Below, piece by piece: positions 16,410 through 24,332 of a stretch of 45,480 nt of DNA. Position numbers and translations under genes: made by a program. Position 1 is the stretch's first letter. The number at the start of each line of letters is the position of its first letter. This DNA is from JAGTVG01 sp964389805 (lineage in GTDB: Bacteria; Bacteroidota; Bacteroidia; Cytophagales; Cyclobacteriaceae): NCBI GenBank assembly GCA_964389805.1, contig CAYMFU010000037.1, positions 1-45,480 on the forward strand. The letters are read 5' to 3'. The notes beneath the pieces were generated by a model. That model was given only the letters and a program-made list of their open reading frames with translations. It did not search any database and was not told the origin of the DNA.

Positions 16410-18602
16410 TTAAGATTGATTTTTTAACGATACAAAATACATTTCCATCATGCCTTTATTCTTAGCATTGATTCCGCCTCTCTGGGCAAAACTGAAGATG
16501 GGATCGTCTTTTATATAGCTATAAGTAGGTGCGGAAATATTGACCATGCCAATCTCCCCGCTGCTTTCCATTCTACTGGCTATATTGACCGTATCACCCC
16601 ATATATCATATTGAAATTTCTTCACACCCACTATTCCTGCTACTACAGGTCCAGTATGGATCCCTAATCGCATTTCAAAAAAAGGTTTCTGGTTTGCTTC
16701 TAATTCCAGTTTCCTCGAAATCATAAAGGATTGCATCTCAAGGCCTGTAAGTACCACATCCTTAACATTTGAAGTTCTGGGAACATGCAATCCTCCCGCT
16801 GCCATATAAGCATCTCCAATTGTTTTTATCTTTTCTATACCATGAGCCGTTATTATCTCATCAAAAGCTTTGAAACAAGTATTGATCTCTGCCACGAGAT
16901 CCTGAGCATTGAGGCTTTCAGAAATACTTGTGAATCCCTTAAAATCCGTAAAAAGGACGGTTACTTCATCAAAGTCACGCGCCACAGATTCTCCTTTCGA
17001 TTTTAGTTCTTCTGCGACTTCACTGGGGAGAATATTGAGAAGCAGGTCTTCTGATCTATCCTTTTCCTGCTGGATAATAGCTTTAGATTTCCGGATATAG
17101 CTTAAACGGCTATACAATCCGGCGGCTAAAACCAATGTCCCAATCCCTGAAAACAGAAAAATATTTTTTCTGGTTTTTTGCTTGCTGATTTCTTTCTCTG
17201 AAGCAATTTCTACCAGCAATTTCTCCTCTTCATTTTTTAAGCTATCCTGCAATATTTGCCTGTCGAATTCCATCCTTTGTACCTGCCTGATCGTTTCTTC
17301 ATTATGTAAACTATCCTTCAGGCCAAGAAAGATCTCATGGAATTTAAGCGCATCTGATGGCCGATCAAGAGCTTTATTCGTTATATAAAGGCACTCACAA
17401 GCCTTAATTTGATCCTGGATATCTCCGGTTTCATTCGAAGCATCGAGACCTTGTTGACATTCTGCAAGTGCTTTATCGTAATCAGATAATAAATTATAGA
17501 GTCTGCCTCGTGCGGTATAAATCCTGGAAAGGACAGCTTTATATCCAATTACCACTGCTGCATCAAGGCTTTCCTTATAATATCTTAGTGCTTCATTGAA
17601 TTCCGACTTCTCTGTGTAGATCAAACCGATCGAAAGATAACAATCTGCCACAATATCTTTCTCATTATATTGCTTACTAATTTTCAGACTTATCTGAAAA
17701 TAATCCATGGCTTTCTGGAGTTCTTTTTCCACCAGGAAACATTCACCTATATTAAAGTACCCTATTGCTCTTCCCCTGTGATCATTTAATGAATCATCAA
17801 TAAACAGTCCTTTTTCATAAAATTCTATAGCCTTATTATAATCCTTTAACTGAAAATAAATTGCACCTATATTGGTGTAAACTTCAGCATGCAATATTGG
17901 ATCATCGGATTCACTTTCGAATTCAAGGTATTGATTCATAGATTGGATAGCCTTTGCATAATGACCATGGTGGTAATAAAGTGCTCCCAATCGGCTGGCC
18001 ATTGTGGCTAATTCCTTCTGTAAGTTCAAATCATTATACATATCTCTGGCCAGCACAAAGTATTTGAGTGATTGGGCATAATCTCCCTGGAAATAATAGT
18101 TCACTCCAATATCTTTATAGGCTCTGGCGATCCCTGCTGAATCTTTCAGAACCTTACTGAGTTCCAGGTCCTCTAATGCATATTCCTGGGCTTTTTGGTA
18201 ATTATTTTGCCTCAAATAATTGATTCCAATCCTGCTATAGATCAAATTCACTTCAGAGATCAACTTATGCTCTTTTAGTTTTTCCAGACTCGCCATATAA
18301 TAAGTCATTGATAAATCAATATCGTATAAATGAAGGTAGTAATCCCCTTTCAAAAGAAGAGCATAAGATTCAAAGAGTGGATCTCCTTTCATATTAGCAG
18401 TTTCAAGAATGGAATCTGCGAGGAAGTACACGCGATCCGGAATGGTGTCCATCAGGGCATCTGATAATTTTAGAAGTGCATCGATACGAATACCTTCTTC
18501 CAGTGAAGCATTACTCCAAACGTTTTCAAGACTGTCAGTATCTTGTGCCCTGGCCGATAGGGATATTAAAAAAAATAGAAATATTGGAACAGATTTATTC
18601 AT
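16410..18602 (-). CDS. TPR-coupled membrane adenylate cyclase (class III)
   Basis: The product has 730 residues with a signal peptide (1-20, ending ARAQ). A periplasmic array of about seven TPRs follows (roughly 80-430, e.g. GAIYFQLKDYNKAIEFYEKGL), then a coiled coil (about 435-478), one membrane helix (481-499), a signalling helix (505-545) and a C-terminal class III cyclase domain. The catalytic set is complete: metal-binding Asp553 and Asp597, adenine-selecting Lys593 (KIKTIGD) and Asp666 (YDIWGD), and transition-state Asn673 and Arg677. Lys/Asp is the pair seen in mammalian adenylyl cyclases, so ATP to cAMP is expected. Periplasmic TPRs probably sense a protein or cell-envelope state. It converges with the amidase gene. 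Confidence 0.93.
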   Translation of the reverse strand: MNKSVPIFLFFLISLSARAQDTDSLENVWSNASLEEGIRIDALLKLSDALMDTIPDRVYFLADSILETANMKGDPLFESYALLLKGDYYLHLYDIDLSMTYYMASLEKLKEHKLISEVNLIYSRIGINYLRQNNYQKAQEYALEDLELSKVLKDSAGIARAYKDIGVNYYFQGDYAQSLKYFVLARDMYNDLNLQKELATMASRLGALYYHHGHYAKAIQSMNQYLEFESESDDPILHAEVYTNIGAIYFQLKDYNKAIEFYEKGLFIDDSLNDHRGRAIGYFNIGECFLVEKELQKAMDYFQISLKISKQYNEKDIVADCYLSIGLIYTEKSEFNEALRYYKESLDAAVVIGYKAVLSRIYTARGRLYNLLSDYDKALAECQQGLDASNETGDIQDQIKACECLYITNKALDRPSDALKFHEIFLGLKDSLHNEETIRQVQRMEFDRQILQDSLKNEEEKLLVEIASEKEISKQKTRKNIFLFSGIGTLVLAAGLYSRLSYIRKSKAIIQQEKDRSEDLLLNILPSEVAEELKSKGESVARDFDEVTVLFTDFKGFTSISESLNAQDLVAEINTCFKAFDEIITAHGIEKIKTIGDAYMAAGGLHVPRTSNVKDVVLTGLEMQSFMISRKLELEANQKPFFEMRLGIHTGPVVAGIVGVKKFQYDIWGDTVNIASRMESSGEIGMVNISAPTYSYIKDDPIFSFAQRGGINAKNKGMMEMYFVSLKNQS

Positions 18603-18859
18603 GTTAAACGGCTATCCCATTTGGGGTCTATGCTAAGTAAATTGGAGAATTAGTGTTAACTACAATTTTTGAAATTAAATAATTATCTTGAATATTCCAT
18701 ATTCTAGGCAGTGACTGATACATCTTTTTGAATAATTCTCATTTTGAATTGGGAATTTATTAAATTGAAAGGACGGAATAATAAGATCCATTTTTATGAA
18801 AAGAAGAAATTTTTTATTGAACTATTAATTGAAATTGAATTATTTAAAAATTTGAACAA

Positions 18860-19816
18860 ATGAACGTAAGCACACTTTTAATCCCAACTCTAATGAATGC
18901 CATGAAATTTTTTACATCAGGCCTTATAGCTATCTATACATTTTTTATCACAGGTCTTTTGACTTTATTTTTTCTTTCAGGATGTGCTGACCTGAACAAG
19001 CCCTATACCGTAATGGATGGGTATATGTATGTCCAGAAAGAGGACAGAAGGAATGAAAATACGGATTGGGAACTGGTGTGGGAAGAGGAATTCAACACAG
19101 GCACGCTGGATACAAACCGTTGGACACGAATCGGTCTGTTTACCTCCCCCCAATGGAAATTGCCTGTCGAACGCTGGCAGGAAAACCTGGGTTGTTTCAG
19201 GTATATAACCGCGACCGATCCCAGGGTAGTTCATTTTGATGAGGATAACATATACCTGAGAGGAATGGTAAATGAGGATACAATAAATGGAGATCCCAGG
19301 CCATACCTGACAGGAGGTATATATACATGGGATAAATTTGCTTTTCAATACGGCCGGATAGAGATCCGCGCCAAGCTTGAACCGGCATATGGTGCCTGGC
19401 CGGCGATCTGGATGTTGTCAGAAAAAGAGATCTACCCGGATCAGCACAATGGTGAAATGGATATTATGGAGCGATTGAACCACGAAGATTCAGCTTACCA
19501 GACCACACATAATCACTGGACCATATCATTGAAACAACAGGAACCCCAAAGGTATGCTCTTGCACCTATAAATCCGGATGATTACAATGTGTATAGCGTA
19601 AGCTGGTATCCCGATAAGCTGGTGTACGCCATCAATGGAATTAAATCCTATGAATATCCGAAAGTTAACGGTGCGGGAACTTTCCAGTGGCCTTTTGACC
19701 AACCGTTCTACCTCTTTCTCGATCAGCAACTGGAAGGCAGCTGGCCGGGCAAGATCACCAATCCGGAAGAGCTCCCTATTGATATGATCGTGGATTGGGT
19801 GAGGTTATACCAGTAA
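18860..19816 (+). CDS. GH16 beta-glucanase-type lipoprotein (laminarinase-like)
   Basis: The 318-residue product has a hydrophobic leader and lipobox LSGC (Cys42), so it is probably an outer-membrane or periplasmic lipoprotein. ATGs at 18893 and 18902 would give a more usual 28-31-residue leader and may be the true start. The GH16 fold begins at WELVWEEEFNTGTLDTNRW, and the active site is NGEMDIMERL with nucleophile Glu199, assisting Asp201 and acid/base Glu204 (ExDxxE). The substrate-groove segments GRIEIRAKLEPAYGAWPAIWML and WYPDKLVYAINGIK are in place. It should cleave a beta-1,3(-1,4)-glucan or galactan; the ExDxxE form occurs in laminarinase, agarase and carrageenase branches. It stands alone, with no SusC/D nearby. 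Confidence 0.92.
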   Translation: MNVSTLLIPTLMNAMKFFTSGLIAIYTFFITGLLTLFFLSGCADLNKPYTVMDGYMYVQKEDRRNENTDWELVWEEEFNTGTLDTNRWTRIGLFTSPQWKLPVERWQENLGCFRYITATDPRVVHFDEDNIYLRGMVNEDTINGDPRPYLTGGIYTWDKFAFQYGRIEIRAKLEPAYGAWPAIWMLSEKEIYPDQHNGEMDIMERLNHEDSAYQTTHNHWTISLKQQEPQRYALAPINPDDYNVYSVSWYPDKLVYAINGIKSYEYPKVNGAGTFQWPFDQPFYLFLDQQLEGSWPGKITNPEELPIDMIVDWVRLYQ

Positions 19817-19950
19817 AGTAATACCAGGACCCTGCTACATTCGTAATAATGTGATTATAAACATCTCTATATGGATATCGGTTCATAATTGATCATCAAA
19901 TCTTCAAATCGGATGACAGGCGATTTCTACCTGGACTCTATGAACGGCTA

Positions 19951-20487
19951 TCAGGTATAGGTTACCAGCAATCCTGCGGTGATCATCGTCAGGAGCAATA
20001 CAATAATAAAGATCGAAAGAATGGTCCAGATCCTTTTTGGGTATTTATACCAGAAATAGACGATCAAAGAAAACAGCAAAGTCTGAAATACAGTTTCCCG
20101 GAGTCCAATAATTTGATCAAGAACAGGAAAATTGGTATAGATTATTCCCTCAAAGGATCCGGGTGCAGGACCTGAAGTACCAAGAATGGCCAATCCAAGA
20201 AATAGTCCAAAGAGGTACAACCAGCCATATTTTGTTTCCAGGATTACGGTTCTGAAGGGCCATAACACGATCCCAAACAAGATCCCGCGAAATATGTTAA
20301 GGGCCGTTCCGGCCATTACCCAGGGTGAGTCAACCGGTTTCATCAATACGGCCATATCCCCTTCAGCAAATATCTCAGCATAATTGAACAGATAAAAGGC
20401 CAATATTCCTGCTATAAAATAGGTAATTACATGCGCTGCGGTGATCCGCCAGGTGAAAGTCAAGAAATTATATTGAATCTTTTCCAT
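19951..20487 (-). CDS. Small integral membrane protein, unknown function
   Basis: The frame opens at 20517, but I prefer the ATG at 20487 (MEKIQYNFLTFTWR), giving 178 residues. Five hydrophobic stretches suggest membrane helices at about 12-35, 55-75, 85-105, 125-150 and 152-175. The only striking soluble segment is the periplasmic or cytosolic loop with LGTSGPAPGSFEG between helices 3 and 4. I recognise no family. It is convergent with the GH16 gene and 116 bp downstream of the serine hydrolase gene on the same strand, so co-transcription is possible but not shown. Confidence 0.72.
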   Translation of the reverse strand: MEKIQYNFLTFTWRITAAHVITYFIAGILAFYLFNYAEIFAEGDMAVLMKPVDSPWVMAGTALNIFRGILFGIVLWPFRTVILETKYGWLYLFGLFLGLAILGTSGPAPGSFEGIIYTNFPVLDQIIGLRETVFQTLLFSLIVYFWYKYPKRIWTILSIFIIVLLLTMITAGLLVTYT

Positions 20488-20633
20488 TTGCTTAATGTTT
20501 GATAGATGATGAACCAAAATTCAGTACTTATAATAAAATAAAAAAATAATATTTGCAGAGTTGCATGACTATCTTGCGCGACTGTGCAAATACGATCCTG
20601 AACCGGATTATTAGATAATAAATTTAAACGAGG

Positions 20634-21434
20634 CTATTGAGTAAGAATCTTATTCAGTTCTTCGAGATATTGAATATTGACACTAATTCCATTATGGTAC
20701 TGACCATGAAGTGTAATGAGTTTATCGTTTTCCTTTATCAATTCTTTGAGTTTTAATGAAGATCCATAATAGATAATTTCATCTTTATCTCCATGGAAGA
20801 TGACAATTGGCATCTTACATTCCTGAATGAATTTGTGTGTTTCAAACTTGTATTTAAGAAGAAATCCGGGAATAATTGGGAAATATCGTTTCTTCATATC
20901 GATAAGACTGTAAAAGGGCGCCTGAAGAATCAATAAACGGGGACGTTTTGTTGAAGCTAATTTGGCAGCTGCACCTGTTCCAAGGGAATATCCTAAAATG
21001 ATGATCTTGTCTTCTGGATAAAATTCCAGTAAATGTTCATAAATTGCTTCCATATCACTGTAAAACTGTTCCTCACTTTGTATCCTGCCTTCGCTTTTCC
21101 CATACCCACGGTAATCCGGCATAAATAGGTCATAGTCCAGGTGGGTATAGGTTTCCGCAACTTCACCCCAGCCGCTCAAAGAACCGGCATTTCCATGCAT
21201 ATAAAATATTAATCCTTTAGAAGAATCAGATCGGAAAAGAATCCCATTCAGAAGTACACCATCCGTCATTCTGATGTTTATTTCTTCGAAAGTTCCGTGA
21301 AATCCGAACTGGTAATCACTTCTAAGTTTTTCCGGGAAGAAGATGAGCTTTTCCTGCAGCAGGTAAATCAGCCCGCAGATGAATAAATAAACCAGAAGGA
21401 TAAAAAGGAAGATCTTAACTATGGACATATTCAA
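20634..21434 (-). CDS. Membrane-anchored alpha/beta-hydrolase (serine aminopeptidase/BEM46-like)
   Basis: The 266-residue product starts with one membrane anchor (residues 4-27), followed by a compact alpha/beta-hydrolase. FYMHGNAGSLSGWG gives the oxyanion loop, PDYRGYGKSEG the conserved strand-helix turn, LGYSLGTGAA the nucleophile elbow (Ser150), FHGDKDEII the acid (Asp218) and GQYHNG the His247. Architecture and length match the BEM46/ABHD13-like family of membrane-tethered serine hydrolases, whose substrates are mostly unknown. It lies 119 bp downstream of the sialidase-like gene, so it may be read through from the glycosidase operon, but its own promoter is equally possible. Confidence 0.86.
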   Translation of the reverse strand: MNMSIVKIFLFILLVYLFICGLIYLLQEKLIFFPEKLRSDYQFGFHGTFEEINIRMTDGVLLNGILFRSDSSKGLIFYMHGNAGSLSGWGEVAETYTHLDYDLFMPDYRGYGKSEGRIQSEEQFYSDMEAIYEHLLEFYPEDKIIILGYSLGTGAAAKLASTKRPRLLILQAPFYSLIDMKKRYFPIIPGFLLKYKFETHKFIQECKMPIVIFHGDKDEIIYYGSSLKLKELIKENDKLITLHGQYHNGISVNIQYLEELNKILTQ

Positions 21435-21553
21435 TAATTTATAATCTTACAAGGTACCAATATATTGTATATCCAAAAGTAAATCATATAAATTCTACTG
21501 AAGACACACATACAGTTCGATCTGCCGCCAAATCGAAATAAGACTGGATCTCT

Positions 21554-22858
21554 TTATTTAAAGGTAATCCTGGCCAATAACAAATCACCTATATACTGTA
21601 AATAGTTTACATCCTCCCAGCCAATCCAGAAATTTTGTCCTTCTTTTGAATGATCGAATTTTCCCTCAAGCCATTCGCCGGTAACTACCCATGATTCCTT
21701 ATCCAGTACATTCACCACATTAAAATTACCCATTCTGGCGCCTTTTTCGGGAAAGACAATTCGTTCTGTCTTTTTCTTTACTTCCAGCCTTTCCACATCC
21801 ACTTCAGCCATAAACAAGGGCGCCCTGCTTCTGAAAACCCCTTTGTTCAGGTCACTTTTCCGGTTGTAGATCAAAAACAGGGTATCTCCATGTTTGAGCC
21901 ATTTCTGCTGGGTGTTGTAGTTACCCAATAGATCCCCATCATCAAAATGCCAGACTTTCAGATCACTGTACTGCAAACCGTCGTCGCTGGAGCTTACATA
22001 TGCCCTTAAATCATGCCGTATGGTCATGTAATACTTCCTTTTGAAATATACCACGGAAGGTTCATGTATCCCCCGGCCCTCTTTTATAGTATGAATGCTA
22101 CCATGTTCAATGAATTGTAAATCAGTGCCATCGAAATTGCATCTCAAAACCGTTATGCTGGAGTAGGGGCTTTGGCCATAATAATAGCCGGGGATAAGAA
22201 TGGAGCCATCCTTGTTTTCATGAAACTGACCGTTCTGGTAGATGCCCAGAGAAAGACCTTCAGGTAAATTTAATCGCTTCCATGACATAAAATCTGACCG
22301 CACCGGATCCCATAAAGAATAGACAATACCTCTGTTAAGTCCGGGGGCTCTGTAATGTTTTTCATTCTTATGAATCCCATCATTATATTTCCCTTCATCC
22401 CGAACGAAATGAGTGGCTCCAAGGGCCAGAAAGGTTTTACTATGAGTATGATAAAAAAAACCGAACCAGGGTTCTTCATATACATCAGCTTCCAGGCGCA
22501 CTTTAAACCAGTTCTGGCATAAAATAGGGTTTGACCAGGATTTTCCAAGGTCGTCTGTTTTCAGGAAAAACTGCGGACCAATATCATCACCGGTAAGTAA
22601 GGTGGCCCTGACAAATACCTGAGGAATTTTGTTCGCCTCTCCAGGTATCATTCCTATGGCAGGCTCAAACCAGGCCTGGTTGTTTCTCCTGCCTTGCAGG
22701 ATAATCTCATTCCTTATCTTGTTAATTTCGGTAGAATTGTCGGTATCGTTGGGTAGATTAGTTTTTCTGCTTTGGGGAAAAGCCATCGGGATCATGGCAC
22801 CCATACCGATCCTTGAATTATTGATGACAAATTCTCTTCTCGAATATTTTCTTTTCAT
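21554..22858 (-). CDS. Tat-exported sialidase/BNR-type beta-propeller protein
   Basis: The 434-residue product has a twin-arginine signal (KYSRREFVINNSRIGMGA), indicating export of a folded protein. The body has repeated strand patterns with one clear Asp-box-like motif (KTDDLGKSWSNP) and a further ASSDDGLQYSDL, as in sialidases and other BNR propellers. Segments WFEPAIGMIPG, EPWFGFFYH and GIHEPSVVYFKRKYYMTIRHD resemble active-site strands of exo-acting glycosidases with five-bladed or sialidase-like propellers. The canonical sialidase Arg triad cannot be assigned by eye, so the linkage cleaved is unknown. It follows the GH39-like gene by 40 bp and probably belongs to the same operon and glycan pathway. 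Confidence 0.72.
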   Translation of the reverse strand: MKRKYSRREFVINNSRIGMGAMIPMAFPQSRKTNLPNDTDNSTEINKIRNEIILQGRRNNQAWFEPAIGMIPGEANKIPQVFVRATLLTGDDIGPQFFLKTDDLGKSWSNPILCQNWFKVRLEADVYEEPWFGFFYHTHSKTFLALGATHFVRDEGKYNDGIHKNEKHYRAPGLNRGIVYSLWDPVRSDFMSWKRLNLPEGLSLGIYQNGQFHENKDGSILIPGYYYGQSPYSSITVLRCNFDGTDLQFIEHGSIHTIKEGRGIHEPSVVYFKRKYYMTIRHDLRAYVSSSDDGLQYSDLKVWHFDDGDLLGNYNTQQKWLKHGDTLFLIYNRKSDLNKGVFRSRAPLFMAEVDVERLEVKKKTERIVFPEKGARMGNFNVVNVLDKESWVVTGEWLEGKFDHSKEGQNFWIGWEDVNYLQYIGDLLLARITFK

Positions 22859-22898
22859 GGGCCCTTTATAAGTTTGGTTTGCATCTTATAACCTATTA

Positions 22899-24326
22899 CT
22901 AATCACTGGTAATTTTTATCAGTAATACAGAAGGTCCTTTCATGATCTCATTGATGAAAAATTCATCCTTTCCGTGGATCCTGGTATCTTTCCTCTTCGC
23001 ATGGCTATGTAGCTTATCAATAACATATACCTGGTATTTTGTGGATGGCATAATTTCATAATTACTGAAGGTCATCAGGATATCCCTGGTTTCTTCACTG
23101 AAATTGCTTACCAGTACAGTGATCTCAGACTGGTCTTCGCTCCTGCCTGCACAGAATACCAGACCATCCTCCATATCATAATCTACAGCTATTCTTTCCG
23201 GGGTATTCCGCAATTTTGCAAAAGCTTTCAGGGCGTAATATACTTTCTGTGGTTCACCGAATCCGGAAAAGATCCCGAATAATCCTGCCGTGGTAGTATA
23301 GAAGTTGGCCACATCGATCGGTTGGTCCTGTAACAGCATAAGAACAGTAGCTGCAAAAGCCGCACCTTTTACCCCGCTTTGTTTGTCATAAGCCGCTTCG
23401 CGGGTGTTCCCCTTTTCAGACATCAAAGCATTCCAGTTGTTCTCAGGTATATAGTTCCATTCGTTCATATGGCTTTCTGTATTTGTGAAGCCAAAATCGT
23501 CAAGCATCTTTCTGACATGCCCGGGTCGCTGGCCGGATTCAAAGGGATCATCACTATACATATGCCAGGTAAAGAAATCCAGAGGTACGACCTGATCCCT
23601 GCAATTTACCAGGAATTTCCTTGTGAAATCTGTCGGGATCCAATTACTGGCTTCCAGATGTACAGGGTGGGCTATGGCCGGACCGCCCACTTTAATTTCC
23701 GGGAATTCTTTCTTTATCTTTTTCGATACGGTATTATACAAATCAAAAAACTGATCATCCGTTCCTGTCCAGCAGGCAGGCCGGATATCCGGCTCGTTCC
23801 AGATCTCCCAGTATTTGATGTCATATTCAAACCCGTCTGCCCAGCCCTGATTATAATGCCGGATGATATTACAGCATATCTCTGCCCATTTATCATTGTC
23901 TGAGGGAGGATTAACATTGTATTTATTCCTGGAATGCTCGATGCTTTCACCCAGCCGGTATACGATCTCGGCACCTGTTCCAACCAGGGAGGCGATATAA
24001 TCATCGGTTTGCCTGAAATTATAATTTTCCGGATCTGATGGATCAAGATCGAAATTTCTGAAAATGGTATGTACATCCACCGCGGGAATACTGAACCAGG
24101 GTACATCGTGTGTCCGGATCACCGGGATGCCCAATTCCATGAATTCTTCAGTCATATCCAGCATCTTCAGGTGACAGACAGGGCCAAGATTTCCTCCATT
24201 TAATGGACGGATTTTCCCGGTGACTGATGAAACGTCAATCGTTACTCGTATGGCATTCCTGAAAGGTTGCTCACAGGAAGGAAGGATCATGAATAAGAAA
24301 AAAATGGCTTTAATTTTCCACATCAT
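22899..24326 (-). CDS. GH39-like lipoprotein glycosidase
   Basis: The 475-residue product has a short leader with lipobox-like LPSC (Cys18), so it is probably a lipoprotein. The TIM barrel shows clan GH-A signatures: VIRTHDVPW early in the barrel, YWEIWNEPD with acid/base Glu178, DFFTWHMYS, and a C-terminal-strand ESHMNEWNY with nucleophile Glu289. The order and spacing fit GH39 beta-xylosidases and alpha-iduronidases and related enzymes. A beta-sandwich typical of this clan ends the protein. It starts 6 bp after the stop of the GH2 gene, so the two are almost certainly co-translated. It should be a retaining exo-enzyme; which sugar it releases cannot be read from the sequence. Confidence 0.83.
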   Translation of the reverse strand: MMWKIKAIFFLFMILPSCEQPFRNAIRVTIDVSSVTGKIRPLNGGNLGPVCHLKMLDMTEEFMELGIPVIRTHDVPWFSIPAVDVHTIFRNFDLDPSDPENYNFRQTDDYIASLVGTGAEIVYRLGESIEHSRNKYNVNPPSDNDKWAEICCNIIRHYNQGWADGFEYDIKYWEIWNEPDIRPACWTGTDDQFFDLYNTVSKKIKKEFPEIKVGGPAIAHPVHLEASNWIPTDFTRKFLVNCRDQVVPLDFFTWHMYSDDPFESGQRPGHVRKMLDDFGFTNTESHMNEWNYIPENNWNALMSEKGNTREAAYDKQSGVKGAAFAATVLMLLQDQPIDVANFYTTTAGLFGIFSGFGEPQKVYYALKAFAKLRNTPERIAVDYDMEDGLVFCAGRSEDQSEITVLVSNFSEETRDILMTFSNYEIMPSTKYQVYVIDKLHSHAKRKDTRIHGKDEFFINEIMKGPSVLLIKITSD

Positions 24327-24332
24327 CAGATA

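Noticed and set aside
23379..23903. 174-codon + strand frame opposite the GH39-like gene
   Set aside because: It is a mirror of a gene with clear GH-A signatures, has no family pattern and no own control region.
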